Shown here: one piece after another, positions 1 to 11,700 of the stretch | How positions within the stretch are numbered: the stretch's first letter is position 1 | Layout of the letters: each line of letters opens with the position of its first letter | DNA from: Haematococcus lacustris | Taxonomy: Eukaryota > Chlorophyta > Chlorophyceae > Chlamydomonadales > Haematococcaceae | DNA length: 64,000 bases | NCBI GenBank assembly: GCA_030144725.1 | Contig: JASKMD010000015.1 | Span: forward strand, 8,777,384-8,841,383 | Reading direction: 5' to 3' | Translations under genes and position numbers: made by a program | Notes under the pieces: generated by a model | Told to the model about the DNA's origin: nothing | Databases searched by the model: none | The model's input: the letters and a program-made list of their open reading frames with translations, nothing else

Positions 1-1634
1 GTAATGGAGTGTCCTCTACTGTAGTGTTGCGCTTGGTGTCTAGTGTAGAGTTCTTGTCGGCGTCAATGGTAGTCACGGACGGTGGGGCGAGTATCTCTCC
101 TACCTCTATGTGGTTGGTGAGATCAATCGGGTCAGTGTGATCTTGAAAGTGTGCTGCTAGTGCTGATGCGGTGGTGGCCTCCAACGGGTCCGCTATCCAG
201 ATCTCCCTCCTAACGAACCTTGTGTGTCTCACGTTGCCTGTGCAGATGGTGAGCAAGTTCCCTTGGAGGCGTCCCCAGTCGTTAGGTGTGGAGAGTGGTT
301 TTGGCACACGGTTGAATGAGTCCAGCTGGTACCAGCCTTGTTGTGTGTGTTTAATGACAGTTGCATGGTGGTGTGATAGCAAGATAACAACATCAGTGTG
401 TGTCGCCCCGGGGCTGGCGGTGAGGCACCTCCACGCGGTGGCCCTGGTAACAATCCGCGTTGACTTCGGTCGCACGGATTGGCTAAGCTACCTCACCACC
501 GCACCCAGCGGTATATAAATTGGGATGCAACGGGAAAGCCTTCCCAGGCTTGAACGGGCACCGCTTTGTCCAGCGGAATACAAATGAGGTCCGGGTGCCG
601 CACACGACCGCTGCGGGTCACCGAGCTGTTGTGGAGTTGCTGGCGTCGTCAAGGAGGGAGCAGAGCTACCTCAACGCGGGACGTTGGCTGACAGCTGAAG
701 TTTGGACTTTTGGAGCCTGAACTTCAGCTTCTAGTGCGACATCTGGCGGACAAGGCTGGAATTGCTCTCGTCAACGAGGAGAAGAGATAAGGCCAGCTGC
801 CGAGTGCACTAGTCTTTGCTCCTCTCATGCCTCTTTGTTTGCCTTGGGTGCTAGCTGTGGTCTGTGGCTACAGCTAGGGCAGCTTGGTGGGGACATGTCC
901 AGCCTGTGTCCAACGTTTGGAGGTGGGAGCAGGCCGCGCCACAGGCGGAAGCTCCTCCCTTAATGCACGCCGGTTTGTACCGGAGTAGTTTTCTTTCTTC
1001 TTCTTTCTTTCTGTGTCGCCCCCGTGCTTGCAATAGCTGTAGTGATCACCTCTGGTGTGATACTGTGGGTTGGTAGGTAGATTGTTGCTGGGTGCAGGTA
1101 CGTGCGCATCTCATGGTGCTGGCGGTGTAGGTAGTGGTTCAGTGTGTCAGACGAGAACTTGCCTTTCTCGTGATAGATGTGGTCAGTATTGAAGGATCGA
1201 ATTGTATGCCCTGCTTCTCGTGCTGCTTGTGCTAGATGTTGTAGGTGCTCGGCTAGTTGCTTGCAGTGTCTGATGACTGCATGGTAATCTATGCATTTCT
1301 TTCCCATGGCCATGTTGAATGCATGTACCAGGCAGCATTCTTCGTGTTGCCCTTCCATGTAGGGTTGTGCAGGGTTGTGGGTCGGTGTATATGTGGGGCC
1401 GGGTGCTGTAGTGTTGCGATCATGGTCGCATGTTTGTTCCGCATGGCTGATGATGTGGTGAATGCCCTTTTCCTCACACCGGCGTATCTGCTCCCGTGAG
1501 CGGATATTAGGCGTGATGACAAAGAGTTGGTGCATAATCCGCTTGGTTGCAGCAGGAATGTGCAAGAGGGGTGTGGCTGTCGTTTTCAAGGAGTCCAGTT
1601 CGGGCGGCCCCAACATGGGGGTGGTAATGTTCAT
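1..1634 (-). pseudogene. Josephin-like cysteine protease gene, split by an insertion; runs off the left edge
   Basis: Two blocks of one reading frame. Block 1 (1634 to 1012) opens with ATG and holds a Cys-box, CCLVHAFNMAMG, resembling the nucleophile region of Josephin deubiquitinases. Block 2 (398 to 1, still open at the edge) has the His-box SHHHATVIKH and then GWYQLDS, with 15 residues from the third His to the Asp, the same spacing as in the protease tail of the 2761-21123 gene. The blocks are separated by 410-1011. Removing that segment plus one copy of the flanking 11-bp repeat rejoins them exactly in frame, so the insertion broke a once-continuous gene. As it stands, the frame reads into a stop at 960. 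The N-terminal 80 residues are unrecognised. An intron instead of an insertion is possible but fits the direct repeats poorly. The family assignment rests on motif spacing only. Confidence 0.6.
410..1011. mobile_element. 602-bp insertion flanked by 11-bp direct repeats
   Basis: TGTGTCGCCCC occurs at 399-409 and again at 1012-1022, directly bracketing this segment, as expected of a target-site duplication. The plus-strand right end is a pyrimidine-rich tail (about 988-1011, T and C only) preceded by a small hairpin (CCGGT/ACCGG near 970-983). A TATA-like TATATAAAT lies at about 511-519. No reverse transcriptase is visible, and plus-strand ORFs of 115 and 66 codons show no recognised domain. 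The best reading is a non-LTR retroposon or SINE-like fragment. Its orientation is uncertain because the tail is T/C on the plus strand and A/G on the minus strand. Confidence 0.6.
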
Positions 1635-2760
1635 GCAAATACTCTCTCAAATCTGCACCGTTTTAGATACCGTTTATCACATTGGTATCTGCAAAGCAAT
1701 GCGCGTCATTTGATCATCAGCGCAAGCCATTGGAGTCTTTGCTCGCGTACTGCCACATGTGCCCGCGAACAAATAACAGCGGCGAGACGGGTATCCTTGG
1801 GACGGTGAGCCACATCCCTGTGGCGCCATCTATCTGGCGCAGTGAGCGGGTTGTGCACACATGGAATGTCCGGCAAACACCCATCGCGATGCCTGCCGGG
1901 CGTGCAGGGCACCTAGACGGGGTGAATGAAACATATCATCGTACTCGCTTCCGCCGAATACACCATATGGGTCGGCGCACACTAAGGTATCACCGGGTTA
2001 CACCCCCCCTCCTCCACTGTGTCCTCCACTGTGTTGCACCCGCTGCACCCACAGAAAAATGGCTACGAAATGTTTGTTCTTGACCCCTTGGCGCATTTAC
2101 TAGAACAAACCGCACGTTAAACAGCCCAGGCCTCTATCAGTTTGACATCTTCAAAGTTGCATCATGTTCTCCAAGCAGAACTAGGGCCACGGGGCTGTGG
2201 GGTGGCAGTTGAGCTATGAAAGTTTGCACGCAGGTGGATGGCATGTAGGGGAGTATAACTCTCAGAGGAGACGAGTCCAGATTCGGTCATGGTGTGGTGT
2301 TGGTTGACTGACTGCATGGCCCTGGCCCTGAAATCGGCTAAGGGAGTTGGGGGTCACAGGCCAAAGTGAGCTTGTGGCTTATCTGAGTATGAGCGTTTGT
2401 TACAATGTCCTAGATGAGCTTAGCCTAGTAAGTAGCATGTTGTAAGTCCAAATGGTCGAGCTGTGGCATTGCCCTCCAGGTATGGGGGGGAGGTGGGCTC
2501 ATTGCCACATCCTCGCTACCGCTTTCCGATCCGACTGCTGCCGCCGACGCGCATGCTCATGTAGAGCAGCCCACGCGACGCGGGCGGTTGAAGCGACGAC
2601 TGCATGCTCCGCAATGGCTCAAATTTGAATCACCAACTTTGATGCTTTGTTGTGCACGGCCTACTGACTGCATTATTATTCTGGATGGGGAAAAGGTAGC
2701 TGGCCGGGCTGGCTACATTGTGAGCCAAGTATCATGATATTTGGCGTAGTGAGTGCAGAA
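1635..2760. other. no supported gene
   Basis: Non-coding by inspection: short ORFs only, none with a recognised motif. It lies between the broken protease gene and the 3' end of the giant repeat gene, so it should hold the latter's 3' UTR. No clear poly(A) signal, RNA gene or repeat was seen. Confidence 0.5.
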
Positions 2761-5700
2761 TTACAGCCGTCCTACTACCAGGGGTCGGTTTCCTGTCATT
2801 TTTTGAATGTTGGGGCCGCCTGAGTCCAGTAGGTGCCATGCGCCATTAATGCATTTCATGGCCATGCTGTGGCCTGGCTTTTTGCACAAAAAGGTGTGTG
2901 TACCGTATTGGCCAGCAAGGTTCCCTAGGTTATCAGCAGCCCAGTCGTTGGGTTGGTTGAGTTGGGCAATGCTCTGCACAGCAAGGCCGTAGTGGGTACG
3001 TAAGTACATCTCAATGACTTCGTCGGAGTAGCCGTCCACTCCTCTTGCCATTAGCCATGCGCCACGCTCAAAGTGATCAGTTAGTTGGGGGAGCCTGTTC
3101 TCGTAAAAGTTGTCTATGTCTTGCATGGTGACCCATTCATGTCCCGCAGCATTGTTCAGGGAGTAAACCTGGCACGCGGAGCTATCTTTATCTTGTTTGA
3201 AATGTTTGATAGCTGGGCCTGGATTGGCTTCCACATCCCCAGCGGCTAGTAGGAGCCAGGCCACGTAGACTGCCCGTGCGGCGGTTATGGGGTTAAAGGT
3301 GCATGTGGTCCAGCTAGTTTCACCTATTGTTGTTTGATAGCAGCAATAGACATGGAGGGTGTTGTTGTATTGGTAGACTGTGTATGGGCGGCCGTTCTTG
3401 GCTCCATGTGTGGAGAGGTGGAAAGTGTTAGAAAGCTTACATAGGGAGCTAGAGGCGGCTAGGGTGCCATCCATCCCTGTCATTACATTGTACCCAATGG
3501 TTCGTACCGTGGATCTATATGAACTTAAGCGTTTCTTATGCCGCCTCAGGCACTGTTTCGATTCTTTAGCTGTGGGTTTGTTGCCATGTTGGGGGGCTGT
3601 GGTAATGATGTAAATACCCATGCCAAAGAGTAGGAGTTGGGTCTCCAAGTTCCTTTGTTGTGTGATGACTCTGCCAATGTGGGTGGAGGTACGTTGGGGA
3701 GCGGAGCAGGCCGTCGCTACTCGGTAATGTTGTGGAATGCACCCACTTGATCTGGTTACATGGGCGGCAGTGCAAGCATGTGACATAGTGCTGGACCGGG
3801 GTAAAGGGATGATGAGTAATGCAAAAGTGGTAGTGGCTGGCTGGTCATGCAGGGCTGTAGCAAGCAGGTCTGGCAGGTGGTGGTAAGGCTGAGCGCCATG
3901 TCTCCTGCCGGCCTGCATGTCAACATGGGTAGTTGGCATCTCTGTTGTGACTGCCTGGTCATGCATGGCTGTAGCAAGCAGGTCTGGCAGGTGGTGGTAA
4001 GGCTGAGCGCCATGTCTTATGCCGGCCTGCATGTCAACATGGGTAGTTGACATCTCTGTTGTGGCTGCCTGGTCATGCATGGCTGTAGCAAGCAGGTCTG
4101 GCAGATGGTGGTAAGGCTGAGCGCCATGTCTTATGCCGGCCTGCATGTCAACATGGGTAGTTGGCATCTCTGTTGTGGCTGCCTGGTCATGCATGGCTGT
4201 AGCAAGCAGGTCTGGCAGATGGTGGTAAGGCTGAGCGCCATGTCTTATGCCGGCCTGCATGTCAACATGGGTAGTTGGCATCTCTGTTGTGGCTGCCTGG
4301 TCATGCATGGCTGTAGCAAGCAGGTCTGGCAGGTGGTGGTAAGGCTGAGCGCCATGTCTTATGCCGGCCTGCATGTCAACATGGGTAGTTGGCATCTCTG
4401 TTGTGGCTGCCTGGTCATGCATGGCTGTAGCAAGCAGGTCTAGCAGGTGGTGGTAAGGCTGAGCGCCATGTCTTATGCCGGCCTGCATGTCAACATGGGT
4501 AGTTGACATCTCTGTTGTGGCTGCCTGGTCATGCATGGCTGTAGCAAGCAGGTCTGGCAGATGGTGGTATGGCTGAGCGCCATGTCTTATGCCGGCCTGC
4601 ATGTCAACATGGGTAGTTGACATCTCTGTTGTGGCTGCCTGGTCGTGCATGGCTGTAGCAAGCAGGTCTGGCAGATGGTGGTAAGGCTGAGCGCCATGTC
4701 TTATGCCGGCCTGCATGTCAACATGGGTAGTTGGCATCTCTGTTGTGGCTGCCTGGTCATGCATGGCTGTAGCAAGCAGGTCTGGCAGGTGGTGGTAAGG
4801 CTGAGCGCCATGTCTTATGCCGGCCTGCATGTCAACATGGGTAGTTGGCATCTCTGTTGTGGCTGCCTGGTCATGCATGGCTGTAGCAAGCAGGTCTGGC
4901 AGGTGGTGGTAAGGCTGAGCGCCATGTCTTATGCCGGCCTGCATGTCAACATGGGTAGTTGGCATCTCTGTTGTGACTGCCTGGTCATGCATGGCTGTAG
5001 CAAGCAGGTCTGGCAGGTGGTGGTAAGGCTGAGCGCCATGTCTTATGCCGGCCTGCATGTCAACATGGGTAGTTGACATCTCTGTTGTGGCTGCCTGGTC
5101 ATGCATGGCTGTAGCAAGCAGGTCTGGCAGATGGTGGTAAGGCTGAGCGCCATGTCTTATGCCGGCCTGCATGTCAACATGGGTAGTTGGCATCTCTGTT
5201 GTGGCTGCCTGGTCATGCATGGCTGTAGCAAGCAGGTCTGGCAGATGGTGGTAAGGCTGAGCGCCATGTCTTATGCCGGCCTGCATGTCAACATGGGTAG
5301 TTGGCATCTCTGTTGTGGCTGCCTGGTCATGCATGGCTGTAGCAAGCAGGTCTGGCAGGTGGTGGTAAGGCTGAGCGCCATGTCTTATGCCGGCCTGCAT
5401 GTCAACATGGGTAGTTGGCATCTCTGTTGTGACTGCCTGGTCATGCATGGCTGTAGCAAGCAGGTCTGGCAGGTGGTGGTAAGGCTGAGCGCCATGTCTT
5501 ATGCCGGCCTGCATGTCAACATGGGTAGTTGACATCTCTGTTGTGGCTGCCTGGTCATGCATGGCTGTAGCAAGCAGGTCTGGCAGATGGTGGTAAGGCT
5601 GAGCGCCATGTCTTATGCCGGCCTGCATGTCAACATGGGTAGTTGGCATCTCTGTTGTGGCTGCCTGGTCATGCATGGCTGTAGCAAGCAGGTCTGGCAG

Positions 5701-8700
5701 ATGGTGGTAAGGCTGAGCGCCATGTCTTATGCCGGCCTGCATGTCAACATGGGTAGTTGGCATCTCTGTTGTGGCTGCCTGGTCATGCATGGCTGTAGCA
5801 AGCAGGTCTGGCAGGTGGTGGTAAGGCTGAGCGCCATGTCTTATGCCGGCTTGCATGTCAACATGGGTAGTTGGCATCTCTGTTGTGGCTGCCTGGTCAT
5901 GCATGGCTGTAGCAAGCAGGTCTGGCAGATGGTGGTAAGGCTGAGCGCCATGTCTTATGCCGGCCTGCATGTCAACATGGGTAGTTGACATCTCTGTTGT
6001 GGCTGCCTGGTCGTGCATGGCTGTAGCAAGCAGGTCTGGCAGATGGTGGTAAGGCTGAGCGCCATGTCTTATGCCGGCCTGCATGTCAACATGGGTAGTT
6101 GGCATCTCTGTTGTGGCTGCCTGGTCATGCATGGCTGTAGCAAGCAGGTCTGGCAGGTGGTGGTAAGGCTGAGCGCCATGTCTTATGCCGGCCTGCATGT
6201 CAACATGGGTAGTTAGCATCTCTGTTGTGGCTGCCTGGTCATGCATGGCTGTAGCAAGCAGGTCTGGCAGGTGGTGGTAAGGCTGAGCGCCATGTCTTAT
6301 GCCGGCCTGCATGTCAACATGGGTAGTTGGCATCTCTGTTGTGGCTGCCTGGTCATGCATGGCTGTAGCAAGCAGGTCTGGCAGGTGGTGGTAAGGCTGA
6401 GCGCCATGTCTTATGCCGGCCTGCATGTCAACATGGGTAGTTGGCATCTCTGTTGTGGCTGCCTGGTCATGCATGGCTGTAGCAAGCAGGTCTGGCAGGT
6501 GGTGGTAAGGCTGAGCGCCATGTCTTATGCCGGCCTGCATGTCAACATGGGTAGTTGACATCTCTGTTGTGGCTGCCTGGTCATGCATGGCTGTAGCAAG
6601 CAGGTCTGGCAGATGGTGGTAAGGCTGAGCGCCATGTCTTATGCCGGCCTGCATGTCAACATGGGTAGTTGGCATCTCTGTTGTGGCTGCCTGGTCATGC
6701 ATGGCTGTAGCAAGCAGGTCTGGCAGATGGTGGTAAGGCTGAGCGCCATGTCTTATGCCGGCCTGCATGTCAACATGGGTAGTTGGCATCTCTGTTGTGG
6801 CTGCCTGGTCATGCATGGCTGTAGCAAGCAGGTCTGGCAGGTGGTGGTAAGGCTGAGCGCCATGTCTTATGCCGGCCTGCATGTCAACATGGGTAGTTGG
6901 CATCTCTGTTGTGGCTGCCTGGTCATGCATGGCTGTAGCAAGCAGGTCTGGCAGGTGGTGGTAAGGCTGAGCGCCATGTCTTATGCCGGCCTGCATGTCA
7001 ACATGGGTAGTTGGCATCTCTGTTGTGACTGCCTGGTCATGCATGGCTGTAGCAAGCAGGTCTGGCAGGTGGTGGTAAGGCTGAGCGCCATGTCTTATGC
7101 CGGCCTGCATGTCAACATGGGTAGTTGACATCTCTGTTGTGGCTGCCTGGTCATGCATGGCTGTAGCAAGCAGGTCTGGCAGATGGTGGTAAGGCTGAGC
7201 GCCATGTCTTATGCCGGCCTGCATGTCAACATGGGTAGTTGGCATCTCTGTTGTGGCTGCCTGGTCATGCATGGCTGTAGCAAGCAGGTCTGGCAGATGG
7301 TGGTAAGGCTGAGCGCCATGTCTTATGCCGGCCTGCATGTCAACATGGGTAGTTGGCATCTCTGTTGTGGCTGCCTGGTCATGCATGGCTGTAGCAAGCA
7401 GGTCTGGCAGGTGGTGGTAAGGCTGAGCGCCATGTCTTATGCCGGCCTGCATGTCAACATGGGTAGTTGGCATCTCTGTTGTGGCTGCCTGGTCATGCAT
7501 GGCTGTAGCAAGCAGGTCTGGCAGGTGGTGGTAAGGCTGAGCGCCATGTCTTATGCCGGCCTGCATGTCAACATGGGTAGTTGGCATCTCTGTTGTGACT
7601 GCCTGGTCATGCATGGCTGTAGCAAGCAGGTCTGGCAGGTGGTGGTAAGGCTGAGCGCCATGTCTTATGCCGGCCTGCATGTCAACATGGGTAGTTGGCA
7701 TCTCTGTTGTGGCTGCCTGGTCATGCATGGCTGTAGCAAGCAGGTCTGGCAGATGGTGGTAAGGCTGAGCGCCATGTCTTATGCCGGCCTGCATGTCAAC
7801 ATGGGTAGTTGGCATCTCTGTTGTGGCTGCCTGGTCATGCATGGCTGTAGCAAGCAGGTCTGGCAGGTGGTGGTAAGGCTGAGCGCCATGTCTTATGCCG
7901 GCCTGCATGTCAACATGGGTAGTTGGCATCTCTGTTGTGGCTGCCTGGTCATGCATGGCTGTAGCAAGCAGGTCTGGCAGGTGGTGGTAAGGCTGAGCGC
8001 CATGTCTTATGCCGGCCTGCATGTCAACATGGGTAGTTGACATCTCTGTTGTGGCTGCCTGGTCATGCATGGCTGTAGCAAGCAGGTCTGGCAGATGGTG
8101 GTAAGGCTGAGCGCCATGTCTTATGCCGGCCTGCATGTCAACATGGGTAGTTGGCATCTCTGTTGTGGCTGCCTGGTCATGCATGGCTGTAGCAAGCAGG
8201 TCTGGCAGATGGTGGTAAGGCTGAGCGCCATGTCTTATGCCGGCCTGCATGTCAACATGGGTAGTTGGCATCTCTGTTGTGGCTGCCTGGTCATGCATGG
8301 CTGTAGCAAGCAGGTCTGGCAGGTGGTGGTAAGGCTGAGCGCCATGTCTTATGCCGGCCTGCATGTCAACATGGGTAGTTGGCATCTCTGTTGTGGCTGC
8401 CTGGTCATGCATGGCTGTAGCAAGCAGGTCTGGCAGGTGGTGGTAAGGCTGAGCGCCATGTCTTATGCCGGCCTGCATGTCAACATGGGTAGTTGGCATC
8501 TCTGTTGTGACTGCCTGGTCATGCATGGCTGTAGCAAGCAGGTCTGGCAGGTGGTGGTAAGGCTGAGCGCCATGTCTTATGCCGGCCTGCATGTCAACAT
8601 GGGTAGTTGACATCTCTGTTGTGGCTGCCTGGTCATGCATGGCTGTAGCAAGCAGGTCTGGCAGATGGTGGTAAGGCTGAGCGCCATGTCTTATGCCGGC

Positions 8701-11700
8701 CTGCATGTCAACATGGGTAGTTGGCATCTCTGTTGTGGCTGCCTGGTCATGCATGGCTGTAGCAAGCAGGTCTGGCAGATGGTGGTAAGGCTGAGCGCCA
8801 TGTCTTATGCCGGCCTGCATGTCAACATGGGTAGTTGGCATCTCTGTTGTGGCTGCCTGGTCATGCATGGCTGTAGCAAGCAGGTCTGGCAGGTGGTGGT
8901 AAGGCTGAGCGCCATGTCTTATGCCGGCCTGCATGTCAACATGGGTAGTTGGCATCTCTGTTGTGACTGCCTGGTCATGCATGGCTGTAGCAAGCAGGTC
9001 TGGCAGGTGGTGGTAAGGCTGAGCGCCATGTCTTATGCCGGCCTGCATGTCAACATGGGTAGTTGACATCTCTGTTGTGGCTGCCTGGTCATGCATGGCT
9101 GTAGCAAGCAGGTCTGGCAGATGGTGGTAAGGCTGAGCGCCATGTCTTATGCCGGCCTGCATGTCAACATGGGTAGTTGGCATCTCTGTTGTGGCTGCCT
9201 GGTCATGCATAGCTGTAGCAAGCAGGTCTGGCAGATGGTGGTAAGGCTGAGCGCCATGTCTTATGCCGGCCTGCATGTCAACATGGGTAGTTGGCATCTC
9301 TGTTGTGGCTGCCTGGTCATGCATGGCTGTAGCAAGCAGGTCTGGCAGGTGGTGGTAAGGCTGAGCGCCATGTCTTATGCCGGCCTGCATGTCAACATGG
9401 GTAGTTGGCATCTCTGTTGTGGCTGCCTGGTCATGCATGGCTGTAGCAAGCAGGTCTGGCAGGTGGTGGTAAGGCTGAGCGCCATGTCTTATGCCGGCCT
9501 GCATGTCAACATGGGTAGTTGACATCTCTGTTGTGGCTGCCTGGTCGTGCATGGCTGTAGCAAGCAGGTCTGGCAGATGGTGGTAAGGCTGAGCGCCATG
9601 TCTTATGCCGGCCTGCATGTCAACATGGGTAGTTGGCATCTCTGTTGTGGCTGCCTGGTCATGCATGGCTGTAGCAAGCAGGTCTGGCAGGTGGTGGTAA
9701 GGCTGAGCGCCATGTCTTATGCCGGCCTGCATGTCAACATGGGTAGTTGGCATCTCTGTTGTGACTGCCTGGTCATGCATGGCTGTGGCAAGCATGTCTG
9801 GCAGATGGTGGTAAGGCTGAGCGCCATGTCTTATGCCGGCCTGCATGTCAACATGGGTAGTTGACATCTCTGTTGTGGCTGCCTGGTCATGCATGGCTGT
9901 AGCAAGCAGGTCTGGCAGGTGGTGGTAAGGCTGAGCGCCATGTCTTATGCCGGCCTGCATGTCAACATGGGTAGTTGGCATCTCTGTTGTGGCTGCCCGG
10001 TCATGCATGGCTGTAGCAAGCAGGTCTGGCAGATGGTGGTAAGGCTGAGCGCCATGTCTTATGCCGGCCTGCATGTCAACATGGGTAGTTGGCATCTCTG
10101 TTGTGGCTGCCTGGTCATGCATGGCTGTAGCAAGCAGGTCTGGCAGGTGGTGGTAAGGCTGAGCGCCATGTCTTATGCCGGCCTGCATGTCAACATGGGT
10201 AGTTGGCATCTCTGTTGTGGCTGCCTGGTCATGCATGGCTGTAGCAAGCAGGTCTGGCAGGTGGTGGTAAGGCTGAGCGCCATGTCTTATGCCGGCCTGC
10301 ATGTCAACATGGGTAGTTGACATCTCTGTTGTGGCTGCCTGGTCGTGCATGGCTGTAGCAAGCAGGTCTGGCAGATGGTGGTAAGGCTGAGCGCCATGTC
10401 TTATGCCGGCCTGCATGTCAACATGGGTAGTTGGCATCTCTGTTGTGGCTGCCTGGTCATGCATGGCTGTAGCAAGCAGGTCTGGCAGGTGGTGGTAAGG
10501 CTGAGCGCCATGTCTTATGCCGGCCTGCATGTCAACATGGGTAGTTGGCATCTCTGTTGTGACTGCCTGGTCATGCATGGCTGTGGCAAGCATGTCTGGC
10601 AGATGGTGGTAAGGCTGAGCGCCATGTCTTATGCCGGCCTGCATGTCAACATGGGTAGTTGACATCTCTGTTGTGGCTGCCTGGTCATGCATGGCTGTAG
10701 CAAGCAGGTCTGGCAGGTGGTGGTAAGGCTGAGCGCCATGTCTTATGCCGGCCTGCATGTCAACATGGGTAGTTGGCATCTCTGTTGTGGCTGCCCGGTC
10801 ATGCATGGCTGTAGCAAGCAGGTCTGGCAGGTGGTGGTAAGGCTGAGCGCCATGTCTTATGCCGGCCTGCATGTCAACATGGGTAGTTGGCATCTCTGTT
10901 GTGGCTGCCTGGTCATGCATGGCTGTAGCAAGCAGGTCTGGCAGATGGTGGTAAGGCTGAGCGCCATGTCTTATGCCGGCCTGCATGTCAACATGGGTAG
11001 TTGGCATCTCTGTTGTGGCTGCCTGGTCATGCATGGCTGTAGCAAGCAGGTCTGGCAGGTGGTGGTAAGGCTGAGCGCCATGTCTTATGCCGGCCTGCAT
11101 GTCAACATGGGTAGTTGACATCTCTGTTGTGGCTGCCTGGTCGTGCATGGCTGTAGCAAGCAGGTCTGGCAGATGGTGGTAAGGCTGAGCGCCATGTCTT
11201 ATGCCGGCCTGCATGTCAACATGGGTAGTTGGCATCTCTGTTGTGGCTGCCTGGTCATGCATGGCTGTAGCAAGCAGGTCTGGCAGGTGGTGGTAAGGCT
11301 GAGCGCCATGTCTTATGCCGTCCTGCATGTCAACATGGGTAGTTGGCATCTCTGTTGTGGCTGCCTGGTCATGCATGGCTGTAGCAAGCAGGTCTGGCAG
11401 GTGGTGGTAAGGCTGAGCGCCATGTCTTATGCCGGCCTGCATGTCAACATGGGTAGTTGGCATCTCTGTTGTGGCTGCCTGGTCATGCATGGCTGTGGCA
11501 AGCATGTCTGGCAGATGGTGGTAAGGCTGAGCGCCATGTCTTATGCCGGCCTGCATGTCAACATGGGTAGTTGACATCTCTGTTGTGGCTGCCTGGTCGT
11601 GCATGGCTGTAGCAAGCAGGTCTGGCAGATGGTGGTAAGGCTGAGCGCCATGTCTTATGCCGGCCTGCATGTCAACATGGGTAGTTGGCATCTCTGTTGT

